Part shown: piece by piece, positions 35,411 to 47,787 of the stretch
How positions within the stretch are numbered: position 1 is the first letter of the stretch
Layout of the letters: each line of letters starts with the position of its first letter
NCBI RefSeq assembly: GCF_026745355.1
Contig: NC_079209.1
Span: forward strand, 46,944,880-47,008,879
Direction of reading: 5' to 3'
Source: Beta vulgaris subsp. vulgaris
Taxonomy: Eukaryota; Streptophyta; Magnoliopsida; Caryophyllales; Amaranthaceae
DNA length: 64,000 bases
Notes under the pieces: model-generated
What the model saw: only the letters and a program-made list of their open reading frames with translations
Databases searched by the model: none
What the model was told of the DNA's origin: nothing
Made by a program: the position numbers and the translations under genes

Positions 35411-36485
35411 ATTCTGATACTATTGATACAGGATCACAGGAGAATCATCCTCGAAAGTTAGCTTAAAGGGAAGAGAGACCATATCTTATATAAACCCCAC
35501 ATCAATCCCCCAAATGACTGACATGGGCATTAAGTCTCATACCTTGCAATGGACCATGACATACCACCTATCTTAAGAGCCACAGACCCTCATGTGGCAA
35601 CCTTTGCATTAGGCATGAGAGAGAAGATTCATAGCCCCAGACGAGCATCGGTGTCACCTCCACCGGTACATTCGGCACAGTGGAGAGGTGGCTGGCTATG
35701 ATACTAATGATATATGATTAAGAATAACTACAAGAGAAATGAAGTTTTCTATAATTTAAGAGAAGAAAGAGAGATTTTCTAGAATCTGAGAGAGAAGAGA
35801 GAAATAGAAGAGAGAGATTGATTTGCATTTCATGATTATTACAGTGATAGAGCTAAGGTTTTATAACTTGAGTTGATTTAACAAAACAATAGAATTCTAA
35901 TACAATTCCTTGATTTAAGGAAATAACTATAAGTTAGTTATTTCTCACCAAAAATAATAAAGCAACTAATTTGTCATTTCACCCTCTAACATATCATTAG
36001 CTCCTTTCTTTGAATTTATATGGACAATTTTGTGTTAACTATTGAGTATCAAGGGGGTAATATCCCCAAGGAACGAAACTTTTTCAAACATACTATGTGT
36101 AGAATAGGACACGAGAGTCTACTAAGGCAAAATTTGTTGTATAAGATCCAATTCCATAACTCATACCATAATATTATCTTTTGGAAGTCCTATTTTGAGG
36201 AGCTCAAGTTCGTAATTCTTATAAATAATTAGGAATAAAACCCTATGATATATCATTTTTAAACTAGCATTCAAATTTTTCAAACCCTATTAGTAGGAAT
36301 GAGATCTGTTCTTAACAGTTAGAAATTGGAAATCATTTCTTATTTCGCCTTATCAATTTTGTTCATAATCCTCTCAAATCTTTCCTTCCTTTATTTGTTT
36401 TTTTTCAAGCATTTATTTTGATGATTACACGTCCATACTACGTAGTATTTTCCAGTTATACAAGCAAATCTCAAACCCCTTTATG
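35411..36485. other. Intergenic sequence, retrotransposon-like in part
   Basis: 35440-35720 has moderately GC-rich sequence (cggtgtcacctccaccggta) that may belong to the same gypsy element, and 35730-35820 has an AGAGAGA-rich stretch. 35990-36485 is AT-rich with nothing recognised. Confidence 0.4.
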
Positions 36486-36952
36486 GCTTGTTTGGTTTTA
36501 AACATTTCATTTGAAATATTTGATTTGGCGAATAACATGTTTGGATAACCCAAAACATTGAATTTGGAATTGACCCAATTTCAACCTATTCAAAACATAA
36601 ACCTATATTTGAAAATTTGAAATCCAATATCAAAACTTGTCATTTGAAATCCCAAATAAATGTCGCTCATTCTCTCTCTTCGTGCTCTGTCTCTCCTTGG
36701 GCTTTCTCTCTCCTTAAGCTTTCTCACGTCAAGATTTCTCTCTCCCCAAGCTTTCTCATGTCAAGATCCTTGATCCAATCTTCTTATTTGCGCTGCAATC
36801 CCAAAAAGTAAATGCTTAAGAATCGAAATGATGAATTCATAATTCTTGTTTTTCCCAAACTGATGATTTGAAACTGAATGTGAGTATTCGAAATATAGAA
36901 TTTGAAACGTGTCACTTGAAATTAATTTCTTCTATCCAAACACTACCTTAAG
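36486..36952. mobile_element. MITE-like element (ttgtttggtt / ccaaacac ends)
   Basis: The left end around ttgtttggttttaaacattt with tcatttgaaat is mirrored at the right by gtcacttgaaattaatttct and atccaaacac. The inner part repeats gaatttgaaa-type motifs and contains a CT-rich stretch (36668-36760). Target duplication not determined. Confidence 0.5.
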
Positions 36953-37202
36953 GACTTCAAAGTGGGAAGAAAGGTGAATAAATTTCCAACCTCAAAATGC
37001 TTCTAGTATCACTTGATCACACAACCTCATAATTGTTATATACAAACATTTATCATTATTTCACAATGTTTGTCAAGTTTGAAGTTCAACATACAATACT
37101 TTAATTTAAGGACACTATTTTTTATTTTGTAAATGTGATCGAAAACTATTATACGCATAAAATGTTGAAGAGGACTTTTCCCACCCCCAATCTTTGATGT
37201 GT

Positions 37203-37437
37203 TAAGATCCTCTAGAGTTTCAAAATAACTCTACACGGTAGAGTTCGTTAAATATCAGTCGCTGACTAAGAAATCAAAGGCTTGTATTTTCTTTCCCAAA
37301 AATTCCCCCGATTTTCCCCCGAATATTCTGCCCATATCTTCTCCTTTCCCACTAGTCATTAGCCCTTAATTTTATAATATATGGTTAGGATTCAACTCTA
37401 CTTTGTAGAGTTTTCATAAAACTCTAGAGGATCCGAA
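37203..37437. mobile_element. Short MITE-like element upstream of the CRM gene
   Basis: The inverted ends carry gatcctctagagttt and the complement aaactctagaggatc, and inside each end actctac...gtagagtt repeats as a smaller inverted pair. About 235 bp, non-coding. Target duplication not determined. Confidence 0.6.
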
Positions 37438-37728
37438 CCCCAATCTGATGAACTATTTCTTTGAGAAATGTATATATAATTAGTGAAACTTTCTCTCTAA
37501 AATATACCTTAATTGATCTATTAAAAAATAAAAATATCTGTCAAATCCAAATACCTAATAATACGATTTCAATTTAGTACCAATTGAGGCAATTCAGGCT
37601 CGGACCAAGTACTCCGAGACTTGGTCCGAGCCAATCCATGCCTACCGGCTTAATTGATCTGTTATATCACCATAATGGCCTTCCTATTGAAGAACAAAAA
37701 CAATGCCATGCTCATGTGATAATCAGCC
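37438..37728 (+). promoter_or_regulatory. Likely proximal promoter and 5' leader of the CRM-domain gene
   Basis: Region between the MITE and the start codon at 37729. It includes an inverted pair (ctcggaccaagtactccgag, 37600-37619) and an upstream ATG frame. No specific element can be assigned; inference from position. Confidence 0.35.
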
Positions 37729-40700
37729 ATGGCAATTTCAATATCTCACCAATCTTTCTCCCACCCCTTCTTAAACCCCTCCTCTTCATCTTCTTCCTCT
37801 CTTTCTCCTAAACTACACAACCTCCTCATTCTTCGTTGTTCTCAGAAAACTATCCAAACACAAACCCAACTCCCCAACATCGAGAAGAAGAAAAGAAAAC
37901 CCAGGCCAAGTTTCTACGACCAAATCCGTGAAAAATGGTCTGTAAAACCCATTTCTCAAACTCAGAAATTCCCATGGCAGCTTCAAAAACAACAAGAAGA
38001 AGAACAACAACCGATATCTTTGATTTCAGAAGCTTCACCATCATCAGAAATGGTGGAAATTCACAAAGAGATAGAATTAACTTCTGGGTATCCTAGAAAA
38101 TCTGTTAATTTGATTGATGGATGCAAAATTGAAGAACCCAGTTTGGATTTTGGCAGAAATGTTGATCAAACTTTGAGTAATACTGTAAGTGAACCTGTTA
38201 ATTCTACTTTGGATTATAGTTTGATAAATTCTTCGTTTGTTGAGAAAAAGAAATTGACAGAACCCAAATTAGTTAGGACTTATCAGTCTAATGTTGTGGA
38301 ATTTAGTGAGAAATTGTCGAATAATTTAGCTCCTGAAAATGTTAGTGTACAAGAAGAAAGTAAAGTAACATTATTTAGCAGTGAATATGATGATGTTGTT
38401 AGTGAGAGTTCTGTTCAAGGGAAGAGTAAAGATAGGTTGCCATGGGTGTCCGAAACCGGTTCCGAGAAAAGTGATGGAGATGGGGAAAAGAAGGGAAAGA
38501 CTGAGATAGCAGAGAAATTGGTCCCAGAACATGAATTGAAGAGATTGAGGAATGTGGCATTGAGGATGAAAGAGAGGATTAAAGTTGGGGCAGCAGGTGT
38601 TACACAAGTCTTGGTGGAGGAAATTCATGATAAATGGAAGATTGATGAGGTGGTGAAGCTGAAATTCGAAGGGCCATCTATGCTTAATATGAAAAGGATT
38701 CATGATGTTCTTGAGGTTAGATTGCTTTTCTTAACAATGTTTCGTGCATTTTGTATTATGATTTACGTTTGTAGATGAGGGGTGCGTTCTCCTCACTTGA
38801 AATTTGAACTTATCTGAACTCTAAACTAAACTCGTCTATATGTAATTGAACTTATTGGAACCTATTCAAATTAATCTGAATTTATTTGAACTTATCATAA
38901 CTTATTCGAACTTTTGAACTTATTAGAAGCTAACAAAGTGTATTTTATAACTTTTTGTAATTCATAGAAACTTATCTGAACTAACGAGAACTCACACTTT
39001 GTTTTGATAGCACGTAGGAAAGAGAGGGAGGTGAAGGGTGGAGCTACATTTTCCTTCCAAATCTCTTTAGTTTTGGAGGGATGGTGTTTATTAAAAAGGA
39101 TGGTGTTTATTTTAAACTAAACTCGTCTTTATGTAATTGAACTTATTGGAACCTATTCAAATTAATCTGAATTTATTTGAACTTATCAGAACTTATTCAA
39201 ACTTTTGAACTTATTAGAAGCTAACGGAGTGTATTTTATAACTTTTTGTAATTCATAGAAACTTATCTGAACTAACGAGAACTCACACTTTGTTTTGATA
39301 GCACTAGGAAAGAAAGGGAGGTGAAGGGTGGAGCTACATTTTCCTTCCAAATCTCTCCAGTTTTGGAGTGATGGTGTTTATTAAAAAGGGAGGTGAAATG
39401 GATCCCTCCCCTTCCTTTCCCCAACTCTCATCCAAACAAGGGAATTAGTTCCCTTCCCTTTCTCTTCCCTCCATTTCCCTTCCCTCCCTTACTCTCCAAT
39501 TCTTCTTATCCAAACAAAGTATTACTGAGACTTATTGTAACTTATCTGAACTAATCTAACTTCTTGAAACTTATATTTTCTAAATTATTTTTAAAGTGAA
39601 GAGAACGCACCCTAAATATAGTGAATCATGCATTGAAGCTTGTTTCATTGGGTGTAGGATTAAATAAATTGAGGCATTTGATGGAGTGGTACTGGGATGC
39701 TTCTAGTCTCTTATTCTGAAAATGTATGAAAGTTCTTTCTTTCGAATAATCTTGTTTGATTTTTTGAACTGGCTGTATACTCATGCTTTATATATGAATG
39801 TGTGTGTGAATTGTAGTTGCTTTAGGGTTGTCTTTAACCTCAGGTATGTTTCTAATATCATTTCCCAGAGTAAAACTGGTGGCTTGGTGATATGGAGATC
39901 GGGTAGTTCGGTGGTGCTATTCAGAGGATCGACTTACCAACTAGACTGTGTACAATCATATAAGGAAGAGAAGGAAGTCAATTTAGATGTTTTGCATAAT
40001 CAAGGAAAACGTGTGCCTGATTCTGTGAGACTTCCAAGAAAACTGTCGAAAGAAGAGTCAATGGAAATGAGTGAGCTCGACAATATTTTGAATGAGTTGG
40101 GGCCACGATATGTAGATTGGTCTGGTCCTCCTCCATTGCCTGTTGATGCAGACGCGCTTCCAGCAGTGGTTCCAGGGTACAGAACTCCATATAGACTTCT
40201 TCCTTATGGTGTACGACGTGGTCTGACAGACAAGGAAACAACAGAATATCGTAGGATTGCAAGGGCCTCCCCTCCACATTTTGCTTTGGGTATGTCAGAA
40301 ATGATTTTAGTAAACAACAATCTACAATTATGAAGCCATGCTGACCTCACTGGGTTTTTCTCAAATGTATTGTTGTAGGGAGGAGCAGAGAACTCCAAGG
40401 TCTGGCTGCAGCTATGGTGAAGTTATGGGAGAAAAGTGCTATTGCCAAGATCGCTATTAAACGTGGTGTCTTATATACTTGCAATGACAGAATGGCTGAG
40501 GAGCTGAAGGTGAGGTTTGCCTTCTCTGTTCGGTTGTTGTATTGCCAGAAAAGCTGAGATGAAATCGGACATGATTTCTGTAGAAAGCAAGAGACCAACC
40601 ATTCCTCTTTCTTTTTGAAGCATTGAACTTAGTACATCAAGATCCTATATAGGTTTGCTCATATCTATATATGTATCACATTATGAAGAAAAGGCTAGCG

Positions 40701-43168
40701 GACTGTGCTGAGAGGTTGCCGCCTCATTCGCTTTTTACTTCACATAGACATATCAACTAGAGATTCTAAACGCTTTTGTTCATTCTGGATTATCATAACT
40801 TCCTTTCAAATCCTGAAAAAGAATGAAGTTAAAATCTACTGTTCATTTCATAAAATCGTGAAGGTAGGATTTTGTTGTAGTCTTTTGATAGTTTTTTTTT
40901 TTTTTTTTTTTTTTGTTATTGAATCATCTAGATCAGCATTTGTTTTAGTTATTCAGTTATTTTAAATTGAATCATCATTAGACATTTATCAACATCTTAA
41001 CGGCACAGCTTGTATCTCCTTTTGTTAATTATGCGACATTATTGATTCTATGATATGCCATATTTTCTCATGAGCACTTTCAACTTGCAATCGCAGAGAT
41101 TGACTAGGGGGACATTACTCTCAAGAAATAAAGAGTACATAGTCTTTTATCGGGGTAATGACTTCTTACCCCCAAACGTAACAGAATCACTGAAAGAAAG
41201 GGAAAGGATGACATTGCTTCAATATCAGGAAGAAGAAGACCGACGGAGTGCATTAGCTTTGGTTAATTCAAGTTCGAAAAACTATAAGATTCCCATGGTT
41301 GCTGGGACTCTCGCAGAGACTGTTGCTGCAACCTCTCGTTGGGGAAAGCAACCAAACAACGAAGACGTGGAGAAAATGATGAAAGAATCTGCTCTGGCTA
41401 GACGTGCATCACTGATTACATATCTTAATAAAAAACTAGCTATTGTAAGTTACTTTATCTATACAGATAAGATATCAGGACATAGTGAGCACTGACAAAT
41501 ATGCTTTCTGACTCACACTCTCTTGTTGTCAATGCCTGCAGGCAAATGAGAAGCTCAAGAGGGCTGGGAAGGCTTTGGAAAAAGTGCAGGGATATCTAGA
41601 GCCAGAAGAACTCCCTACGGATTCAGAAACGATAACTGATGAGGAAAGACTAGTATTTCGTAAAATGGGCCTAAGCATGAAGCCTTTCTTGCTTGTGGGT
41701 AAGCATGCCAGCTTAGTTCTTAGGCTTCTTATTGTCATCCAAAAGAATCAATCATAAGAGTTACCTTATTTTTTACAGGGAGGCGAGAAGTTTTTGATGG
41801 TACGATAGAGAACATACATCTACACTGGAAATTCAGGGAGTTGGTAAAGGTAATTGTGAGGGGAAAAAATTTTGCACAAGTAAAACATGTGGCTATATTT
41901 TTGGAAGCAGAGACTGGTGGGGTGCTTGTATCAATAGATAAAACTACTAAAGGCTACGCAATCATCATTTATCGAGGAAAGAACTATCAGCAACCTCTTC
42001 GATTAAGGCCTAGGAATTTGCTGACAAAAAGGCAGGCATTAGCACGGTCAATCGAACTGCAAAGACGTGAGGTGAGTTCTGGTGATATGTATGCCCTTTT
42101 ACCATATAAGTAGATGAAGTCATTCTTTCTTACATTTGTCTTGTGACTTGTGCCTATTGCAGGGTCTGAAGCATCATATCTTAAGTTTACAGGAACAAAT
42201 GGAGTTGCTGAAGTCTGAAATAGTATGAATCTACTTTAATTTGGCATGTCTTGTTGAATCTTCAAAGTGAACTCTAAGGCTGACCTACTTTTTTTTAACT
42301 TTTCTGCAGGAAGATATGAAAGACGGAAAAGAAATTGATGATAAAACATTTTATGAAAAATTGGACGATTCTTCAATTCCTTCTGATGATGACATGGAAG
42401 AGGTAAGAGGGTTATTGTATGCTTGTGCATTCATCATAGATCAGTTTGTCACTTAAAATGTGCTTAGATGATCTGGCTAGAAAGAAAATGGAGGAACAGT
42501 CTGATCAATTTTACCTTGTTTGGCTAGGAAATAGGGAAGGGAATGAAAGAGGGAGTCCTTTTTCCTTCCCCTTTCGAATGAATCATATCCTTCCATGTTT
42601 GGTTGGGAGGAAAACATTTTACTGGCAAAGTGGTTTTCCTAAATGCCTTTATTTGGTTTATAATGGATGGAAAATAGTTCCAAGGATGGAAAGCATCTTC
42701 CTAAGGATTGCCACATCCCTTCCCCCCCCCCCCCCAATTCCTTACCTTCATCTTTCTTGTCTCCCGTTCATCCTCTCCCCTTCATAATCCTTTCTTTATA
42801 ACTTTTCTTTGTTTTCTAGAACTAACTTTAAAACGTGTTTTCCTGTAAAATGTGCTCTGTCCAACAAAAACGTTCCAAAAGCTCGCTCTTTCTCTCCCCT
42901 CCTTCCCTTAATTTATGATTAGGAAACAAGTACATTGTTAGTACAAAAACTAATAGGGAAAAGAATCACAATTTTGGTACGCTCAAGAACTAAGAGTTCT
43001 ACAATGGAATGGATGTGGTTTTGCAGAAGGTATCCTTTTTTATCATTGTATTCTTGCTGATTCACTGCTTTATAGGATGAAGATGAAGAGGCCTACTTGC
43101 AAACATATGATAGTGGAGAAGAAAATGATGCTTTCTTAGATGCTGAACTGTCTGACGATGACAATTGA
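37729..43168 (+). CDS. CFM3: CRM-domain chloroplast intron-splicing factor, CFM3-like, nine exons, 860 aa
   Basis: Exons: 37729-38715, 39869-40289, 40379-40509, 41097-41444, 41542-41698, 41779-42071, 42163-42222, 42310-42402, 43076-43168. Phases agree and the CDS is 2583 nt. The N-terminus is Ser-rich and basic, like a plastid transit peptide. Three CRM (RNA-binding) domains follow, near residues 265-352 ([38 protein letters not shown]), 446-545 ([34 protein letters not shown]) and 660-755 ([35 protein letters not shown]). A coiled-coil-like segment and an acidic tail (DDDMEEDEDEE, ELSDDDN) end the protein. Family members bind group II introns and promote their splicing in chloroplasts (CFM3 also in mitochondria). 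The three-domain layout, the length and the [16 protein letters not shown] segment fit CFM3 better than CRS1 or CFM2, but the subfamily is judged from memory. Confidence 0.88.
38780..39612. mobile_element. Repeat element with gggtgcgttct ends in CRM-gene intron 1
   Basis: The left end gggtgcgttctcctcacttg is mirrored at the right by aagtgaagagaacgcaccc. Inside, a ~291-bp direct tandem duplication (38822-39112 and 39113-39400) contains many gaacttatt/gaacttatctgaac words. Similar ends and words occur at 62649 and 63807. No coding capacity. Confidence 0.65.
42500..42910. other. MITE-like insertion in intron 8 of the CRM gene, with poly(C)
   Basis: The stretch begins near ccttgtttggctaggaaata, is rich in ggaaggg/ccttccc words in both orientations, and holds a run of 15 C at 42722-42736. 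It probably is a decayed MITE. The 113-codon frame reading through it is not a gene. Confidence 0.4.
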
Positions 43169-44262
43169 GTTCCTGCTAAAAAAATCATGGTCACAATTGG
43201 TATCTAGATGTCAAGATGTATGTAACTAATGTATATATGTTTCTTTGATTATTTCTCCAGAGCCTGTGTATGAAATTAGAACTTAATATAGCATGTTATG
43301 TGCTCCTTTTCATGGAGGCTTCATCCTTCACTTTTGATGTCTGAATAATTGATTCATGTACTTATAAATATGCTTAGATCATCATTGTCAAACTCTCCAG
43401 ACTCCAGGAGGTAAGAGGTGATAATTATTGATGGTGGGACTAATTTGCATGAAAAGTACTCATAGATCTTCGAAAAAACTACCAGGAAGCGAGTACTTGC
43501 GAATTGCGATTTCAAGGGCCTGAGAGGCTGAGACGTACCAAATTTGTGCATCTTAGCACAATTGTCTTTTCACTTCAAACTTACATCTAATTAGGACATA
43601 AATGTATTTTCACTTCACACTTGCGCAGTTGCGCGTACAACTTTCAGTACCATCATTGAAATGCAACATTCCCTTATTAACAAGGATTTGTTTCCTCTAC
43701 CATTCTATTAGATTTGACAATGTGGTATACATAATTCAATTTGCATATAAGCGCGAGTCTCTTGAGCTTCAAATGACAACATCGCCCTTGTCTTTGCAAA
43801 ACCAACTGTTATGCACTGCAAAAATGGCTAGGTAGATGTTTATAGAATACAAAGTATCCCAGTATCCCACTTAAGATATGTTTGTAGACTAGCGCTTTGC
43901 AGTCGTTACATGATCAAGAAAAAACAGCAATTAGCTAGCACACCACAGAATGTTATTGCAGATTGAGGGGCTGAAGTCTGAACTCTTCATTCAGAAGACA
44001 TTTACTGCATAAAATAAACATTCAAAGGAGCTTCTTTTTGCTATGTTTCGAGCAGAAAAAAAAGGTCTCCAATCTTGGGCAACATTAGATCATTATTACT
44101 AGTACAAATGTAAACGAGTAACGCCAAAATTCTACTCACACAAGCCACGGTAGCGGTGAACATCCCTTCTTTACATGAGTGAAACCCATGATTGTATTTG
44201 TGGCATTCAAATATTTTAAACATCACATCTTCATTGAGAAAAGCATCATGCCTCTATAAACT
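43169..44262. other. Convergent intergenic region (3' flanks of the CRM gene and RPL13)
   Basis: Both neighbouring genes are transcribed toward this 1.1-kb stretch, so it should hold both 3' untranslated regions. AT-rich, with no gene, RNA or element ends recognised. Confidence 0.55.
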
Positions 44263-46914
44263 TCACGCACTAACTCCTGCCTTTTCTTCTTTCTTACCGT
44301 TTTTCCTCGTAGTGGTGCCACTTTCTTGTTGCTCTGCCTTCTTTTGTGCACGAATCAAGGCTCTTCTTGCACGAGGCCGCATTTCTCGCACTTGTCTAGG
44401 AGGCATGACGTATGGTTCAAGGGGTTTATCACTAAAGGGGTGTTCATCACCAGTAAATATCCTAAGTTTCCGGTCTCTGTCCTGCACTCATCAGAGTCAA
44501 ATGTAAGCAGCTTTTTCTTGGATTCTAGATCAATTGAATTAAGCTGATGCCAGAAGTCAGTGACAACCAAAATATAGGGTAAAACAATAGGGAAAACAAA
44601 AGAATGTGCAGAAACCAGAAGGGGATAGGCTAAAGAATGAGCAAGTAAACAAAATTCAGATAAAATCTCAAATTAAACTACATAAGAGTTTTTCAGGATA
44701 TGTTTGTAACACTCACATCGCGTAACTTATTTCTAGGAAGCATTCGAAGGACAGCTTTACGAATAACTTCAGTAGGATCCTTGGACATCTGATCCTTCAA
44801 ACTTCTTTCCTTAAGGTGGCCCACATACCTATAGAAACCAATATAGACAGAAATTAGTACAAAAGTTGTCTAATAAACATACCAATTCTGATCCCAGACT
44901 CCCCACTTCGCAGACCAGTTTAGCAAACAATGCAAAACATCAGAAACATTCTTTATGCAGACGATTACAATCAATCCACCACTTGAATTCAATGAAAGAC
45001 CACGCAGCAGATAATGCCAAATTGCCATCTACAGAACTTTCTATATTAAGCAAATACCAAAAGGTTCGAGTACATAACACAGAAACGCTTCTGAAGATAA
45101 TTCTTCTTCCACCCTAAGTACCATAATTCTAAAAAATAGAAATATTGAATTTAGTTTATTTCTTTCTATGTACATTCTATTTTGAGCCTGGAACAATTAG
45201 ATTATATTTAAGTTCGATTCAGAAATTATAGCAAATTATATTTCTCTTTGTCCATCGTAATATGAAATTCAGTTATTAAAGCAAGCTATCATAAGAGCTT
45301 ACCCAGTATGCCATCGATAATACTTATCTGTAAGTTTCCTCCCTGTAACACAGATGTCCTTTGCATTAAGAACAATGCACATATCCCCATCATCACGATT
45401 AGGAGCATACGTTGGTTTATCCTTCCCTTGGACCACAGTAGAAATTTGAGTTGCTAACCTCCCAAGAACCTAAGCCAAAACAATAGAAATGTTGCAATGC
45501 ACACAATCAAATCCAGGTAACAAGAAGGCACTGAGAAAAAAGTACACCTGCAAGTAAAGTACTAAAAAATTGTAGCATTCGACCTCTCTTTGAAACATTA
45601 GGGAAGGAGCACGATGGTGGTTAAGCGAAGATTAACAAATAATTCAAAAAAAGGCAAAAGAATGACAATCTGCGCATGTCAAATGATATTCTAGATGTTT
45701 TCAAGTGAAGGTCGTCAAATGATATAGACAAGGTGCACAACCATAGGGATCCAAAAATAAAGACAAGGACAGATATCTACATCCTCATACTTAACGCGGT
45801 CTACAACTCAATAGCCATTGAATTATTTTCTTCTAATGAATAACAAAACGAAATCTTAATGTTTACTGTTCACAAAAGGACAAGTCTAATTTCTGTAAAT
45901 ATGTCAGAAGATACAGTTTTTAAGGGGTGGGGGATAGCATCATGAAAAGGTAATGAAGGTTCTCACCTGGCCTTTGGCATCAAAAACCCTCCACCGCAAA
46001 CCATCCAAATCTATACGCCTCAAACCAGCAAGTGCTTTCTGCATAAAGAACAAACATCTTTTATTAGAAAGAGGCAAATGACAAGTATATTTGGACTAAA
46101 CTACTCGAGCCTACACTTGCAAACCAAACACAATAGGAAATTATCTCATCGAAGCTAAAGATGCATCACCACTGCCAAATATTAGAATATCCAAATCAGT
46201 CTTATATGAAGTAGCACGAATTCTTAGACATGATCTAGCATTATACCACAACAAAACATCCCATCAACTACCGAATTACACCAGAAGCTACATGTTTTAA
46301 ACATAGTATTGAAAATTTCCATAATATATGAATAGAGCATGGTACTTATACAAAACCGCCTCTGAATTAATTGACACAAATTCACCTCATGAAGCGACAT
46401 TGCAGTTTCAAACCCAATTAGCTTTCCCTATCTATTCAGTATTCAATCACCATACACCATTATATGCAATGTAAGCCATTCCTAACTCTTAAATTCAAAT
46501 TAAAAAAAGCTAATTTATTTAGCAGAACATGAAGTATGAAATTTTCACAGAAAAAATAAATAACATATGAAATATGAATATTCCCCAATCTTCCATTGTT
46601 CAAGTAGTATAAGTCATAAATATCAAAAAGAACAAACGATGTATCTTCTTCCACCATAGTTCTTTTGCGCATTTTCACAAACATGTGGTGTGCTTTCAAT
46701 AAGAAGCTTTTTTCCATATATCACAAAGTATTGACAGTAGTAAAAATCAAACCCAGAAATCAATCAAAAACAAAAAACAAAAAAAAACCCAATAAATCCC
46801 AGAATTTAAAGTGAAAGAATATAGAAATTTGAAGCAAGTGATAAATAAATGGAATAAAAGCGAAAAAGAAATTACCTTCATGTTGCCATTGAAGGCTCCC
46901 GTAGTCATCTTCAT
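44263..46914 (-). CDS. Ribosomal protein L13 (uL13), mitochondrial-type, five exons, 202 aa
   Basis: Exons in transcription order: 46914-46876, 46038-45967, 45469-45303, 44828-44717, 44481-44263. Phases agree and the CDS is 609 nt. The protein reads MKMTTGAFNGNMK, then KALAGLRRIDLDGLRWRVFD, LGRLATQISTVVQGKDKP, GDMCIVLNAKDICVTGRKLT, YRWHTGYVGHLKERSL, a LRMLPRNKLRDDRDRKLRIF segment, and a basic C-terminus PRARRALIRAQKKAEQ. Bacterial-type uL13 binds domain II of large-subunit rRNA early in ribosome assembly. The closest plant proteins I know are the nuclear-encoded mitochondrial L13 group. An upstream in-frame ATG at 46953 would add 13 residues (MHSFEIHFLVPVN); I prefer 46914 because the downstream sequence is the family start, but the longer form is possible. 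Confidence 0.92.
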
Positions 46915-47263
46915 GTTGACTGGAACCAAGAAATGGATCTCGAACGAATGCAAGAGTGTGTGGAAGAGAAAACGAGCTGTTTAAGTGTAGAAGATGCAGG
47001 GGATTGTTAAACCCTTGGAGAGAGACACAAAATAACGCAAAATGTGAGAAGGAGAACTGGGCTGCTCTTTTTCCTTTTTTTTTATTTTGGGAAGAAGGTT
47101 TCTTTTTACAAAACTAAAATCAAAATTGCAATATGTAAGTTTTTTTTTTAATTTTTTCCTTGAAAAATGTTAAAATGGATATCAATTCCTCACATGCGCT
47201 TAATTTGAGGTACCGTTCATGTAGAACAACTCACAAAAAAAGAAAAATTTGTTTTCGCCCAAA
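46915..47263 (-). promoter_or_regulatory. Likely promoter and 5' leader region of RPL13
   Basis: Upstream flank of the L13 gene, up to the palindrome array that begins at 47264. AT-rich with T runs at 47071-47090 and 47141-47150. No specific site can be assigned. Confidence 0.35.
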
Positions 47264-47440
47264 TAAACCGCTACTCGGAGTAGCGTTTCACTTTAAAATT
47301 AACCGCTACAGTAAGGAAAACAAAACGCTACTCCAGGTAGCGGTTCGCTGTGGGCAGCCACTGCAGCCTTGGCGTATATGAACCACTACTCAAAATAGCG
47401 GTTTATGTTTATGAACCGCTATTCGAAGTAGCGGTTTATA
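47264..47440. repeat. Array of palindromes built on aaccgctact...agtagcggtt
   Basis: At least four imperfect palindromes occur in 180 bp (47264-47289, 47311-47347, 47379-47406, 47412-47439), for example gaaccgctattcgaagtagcg. Spacing is about 30-60 bp. They lie at the edge of the broken Mutator-like element and may be its subterminal repeats. Confidence 0.8.
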
Positions 47441-47787
47441 TGCACAGATCCCCCAGCCAATGCTGTTTTCCCATAACTGGCCAAAATGCTTGAAATATTA
47501 CAAAATAAGCTCTCCAACCTGCAATTCCAGCACCATATCTCTTCAATCATCCAACAACACCAAGTTTATCCACACATCAATCACCAAACATCAAGTTCAT
47601 GCAAATTCAAATTTATCCAAGAATTGCTTAATGATGAAGAGAGATTAAGAAAATGACATATAACAATAGATCAATCACAAACATAGTTTAAAATGTAACA
47701 TAGCGTTAACTAACTAACTATACAAACAATAAATGAAAGTGCTAATCCCCCCCCCCCCCCTTCTTCTTTTGTGTATGTCTATATGAA
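47441..47787. other. Spacer between the palindromes and the mobile-domain gene
   Basis: AT-rich, with a poly(C) run at 47749-47760. No gene recognised. Confidence 0.5.

Noticed and set aside
37813..38703. Minus-strand frames over the CRM gene exon 1
   Set aside because: Shadows of the plus-strand coding exon, which has conserved CRM sequence and consistent splicing.
46915..46953. Upstream start for RPL13 adding MHSFEIHFLVPVN
   Set aside because: In frame and possible, but the family-like start is at 46914 and the added residues do not resemble a targeting peptide.
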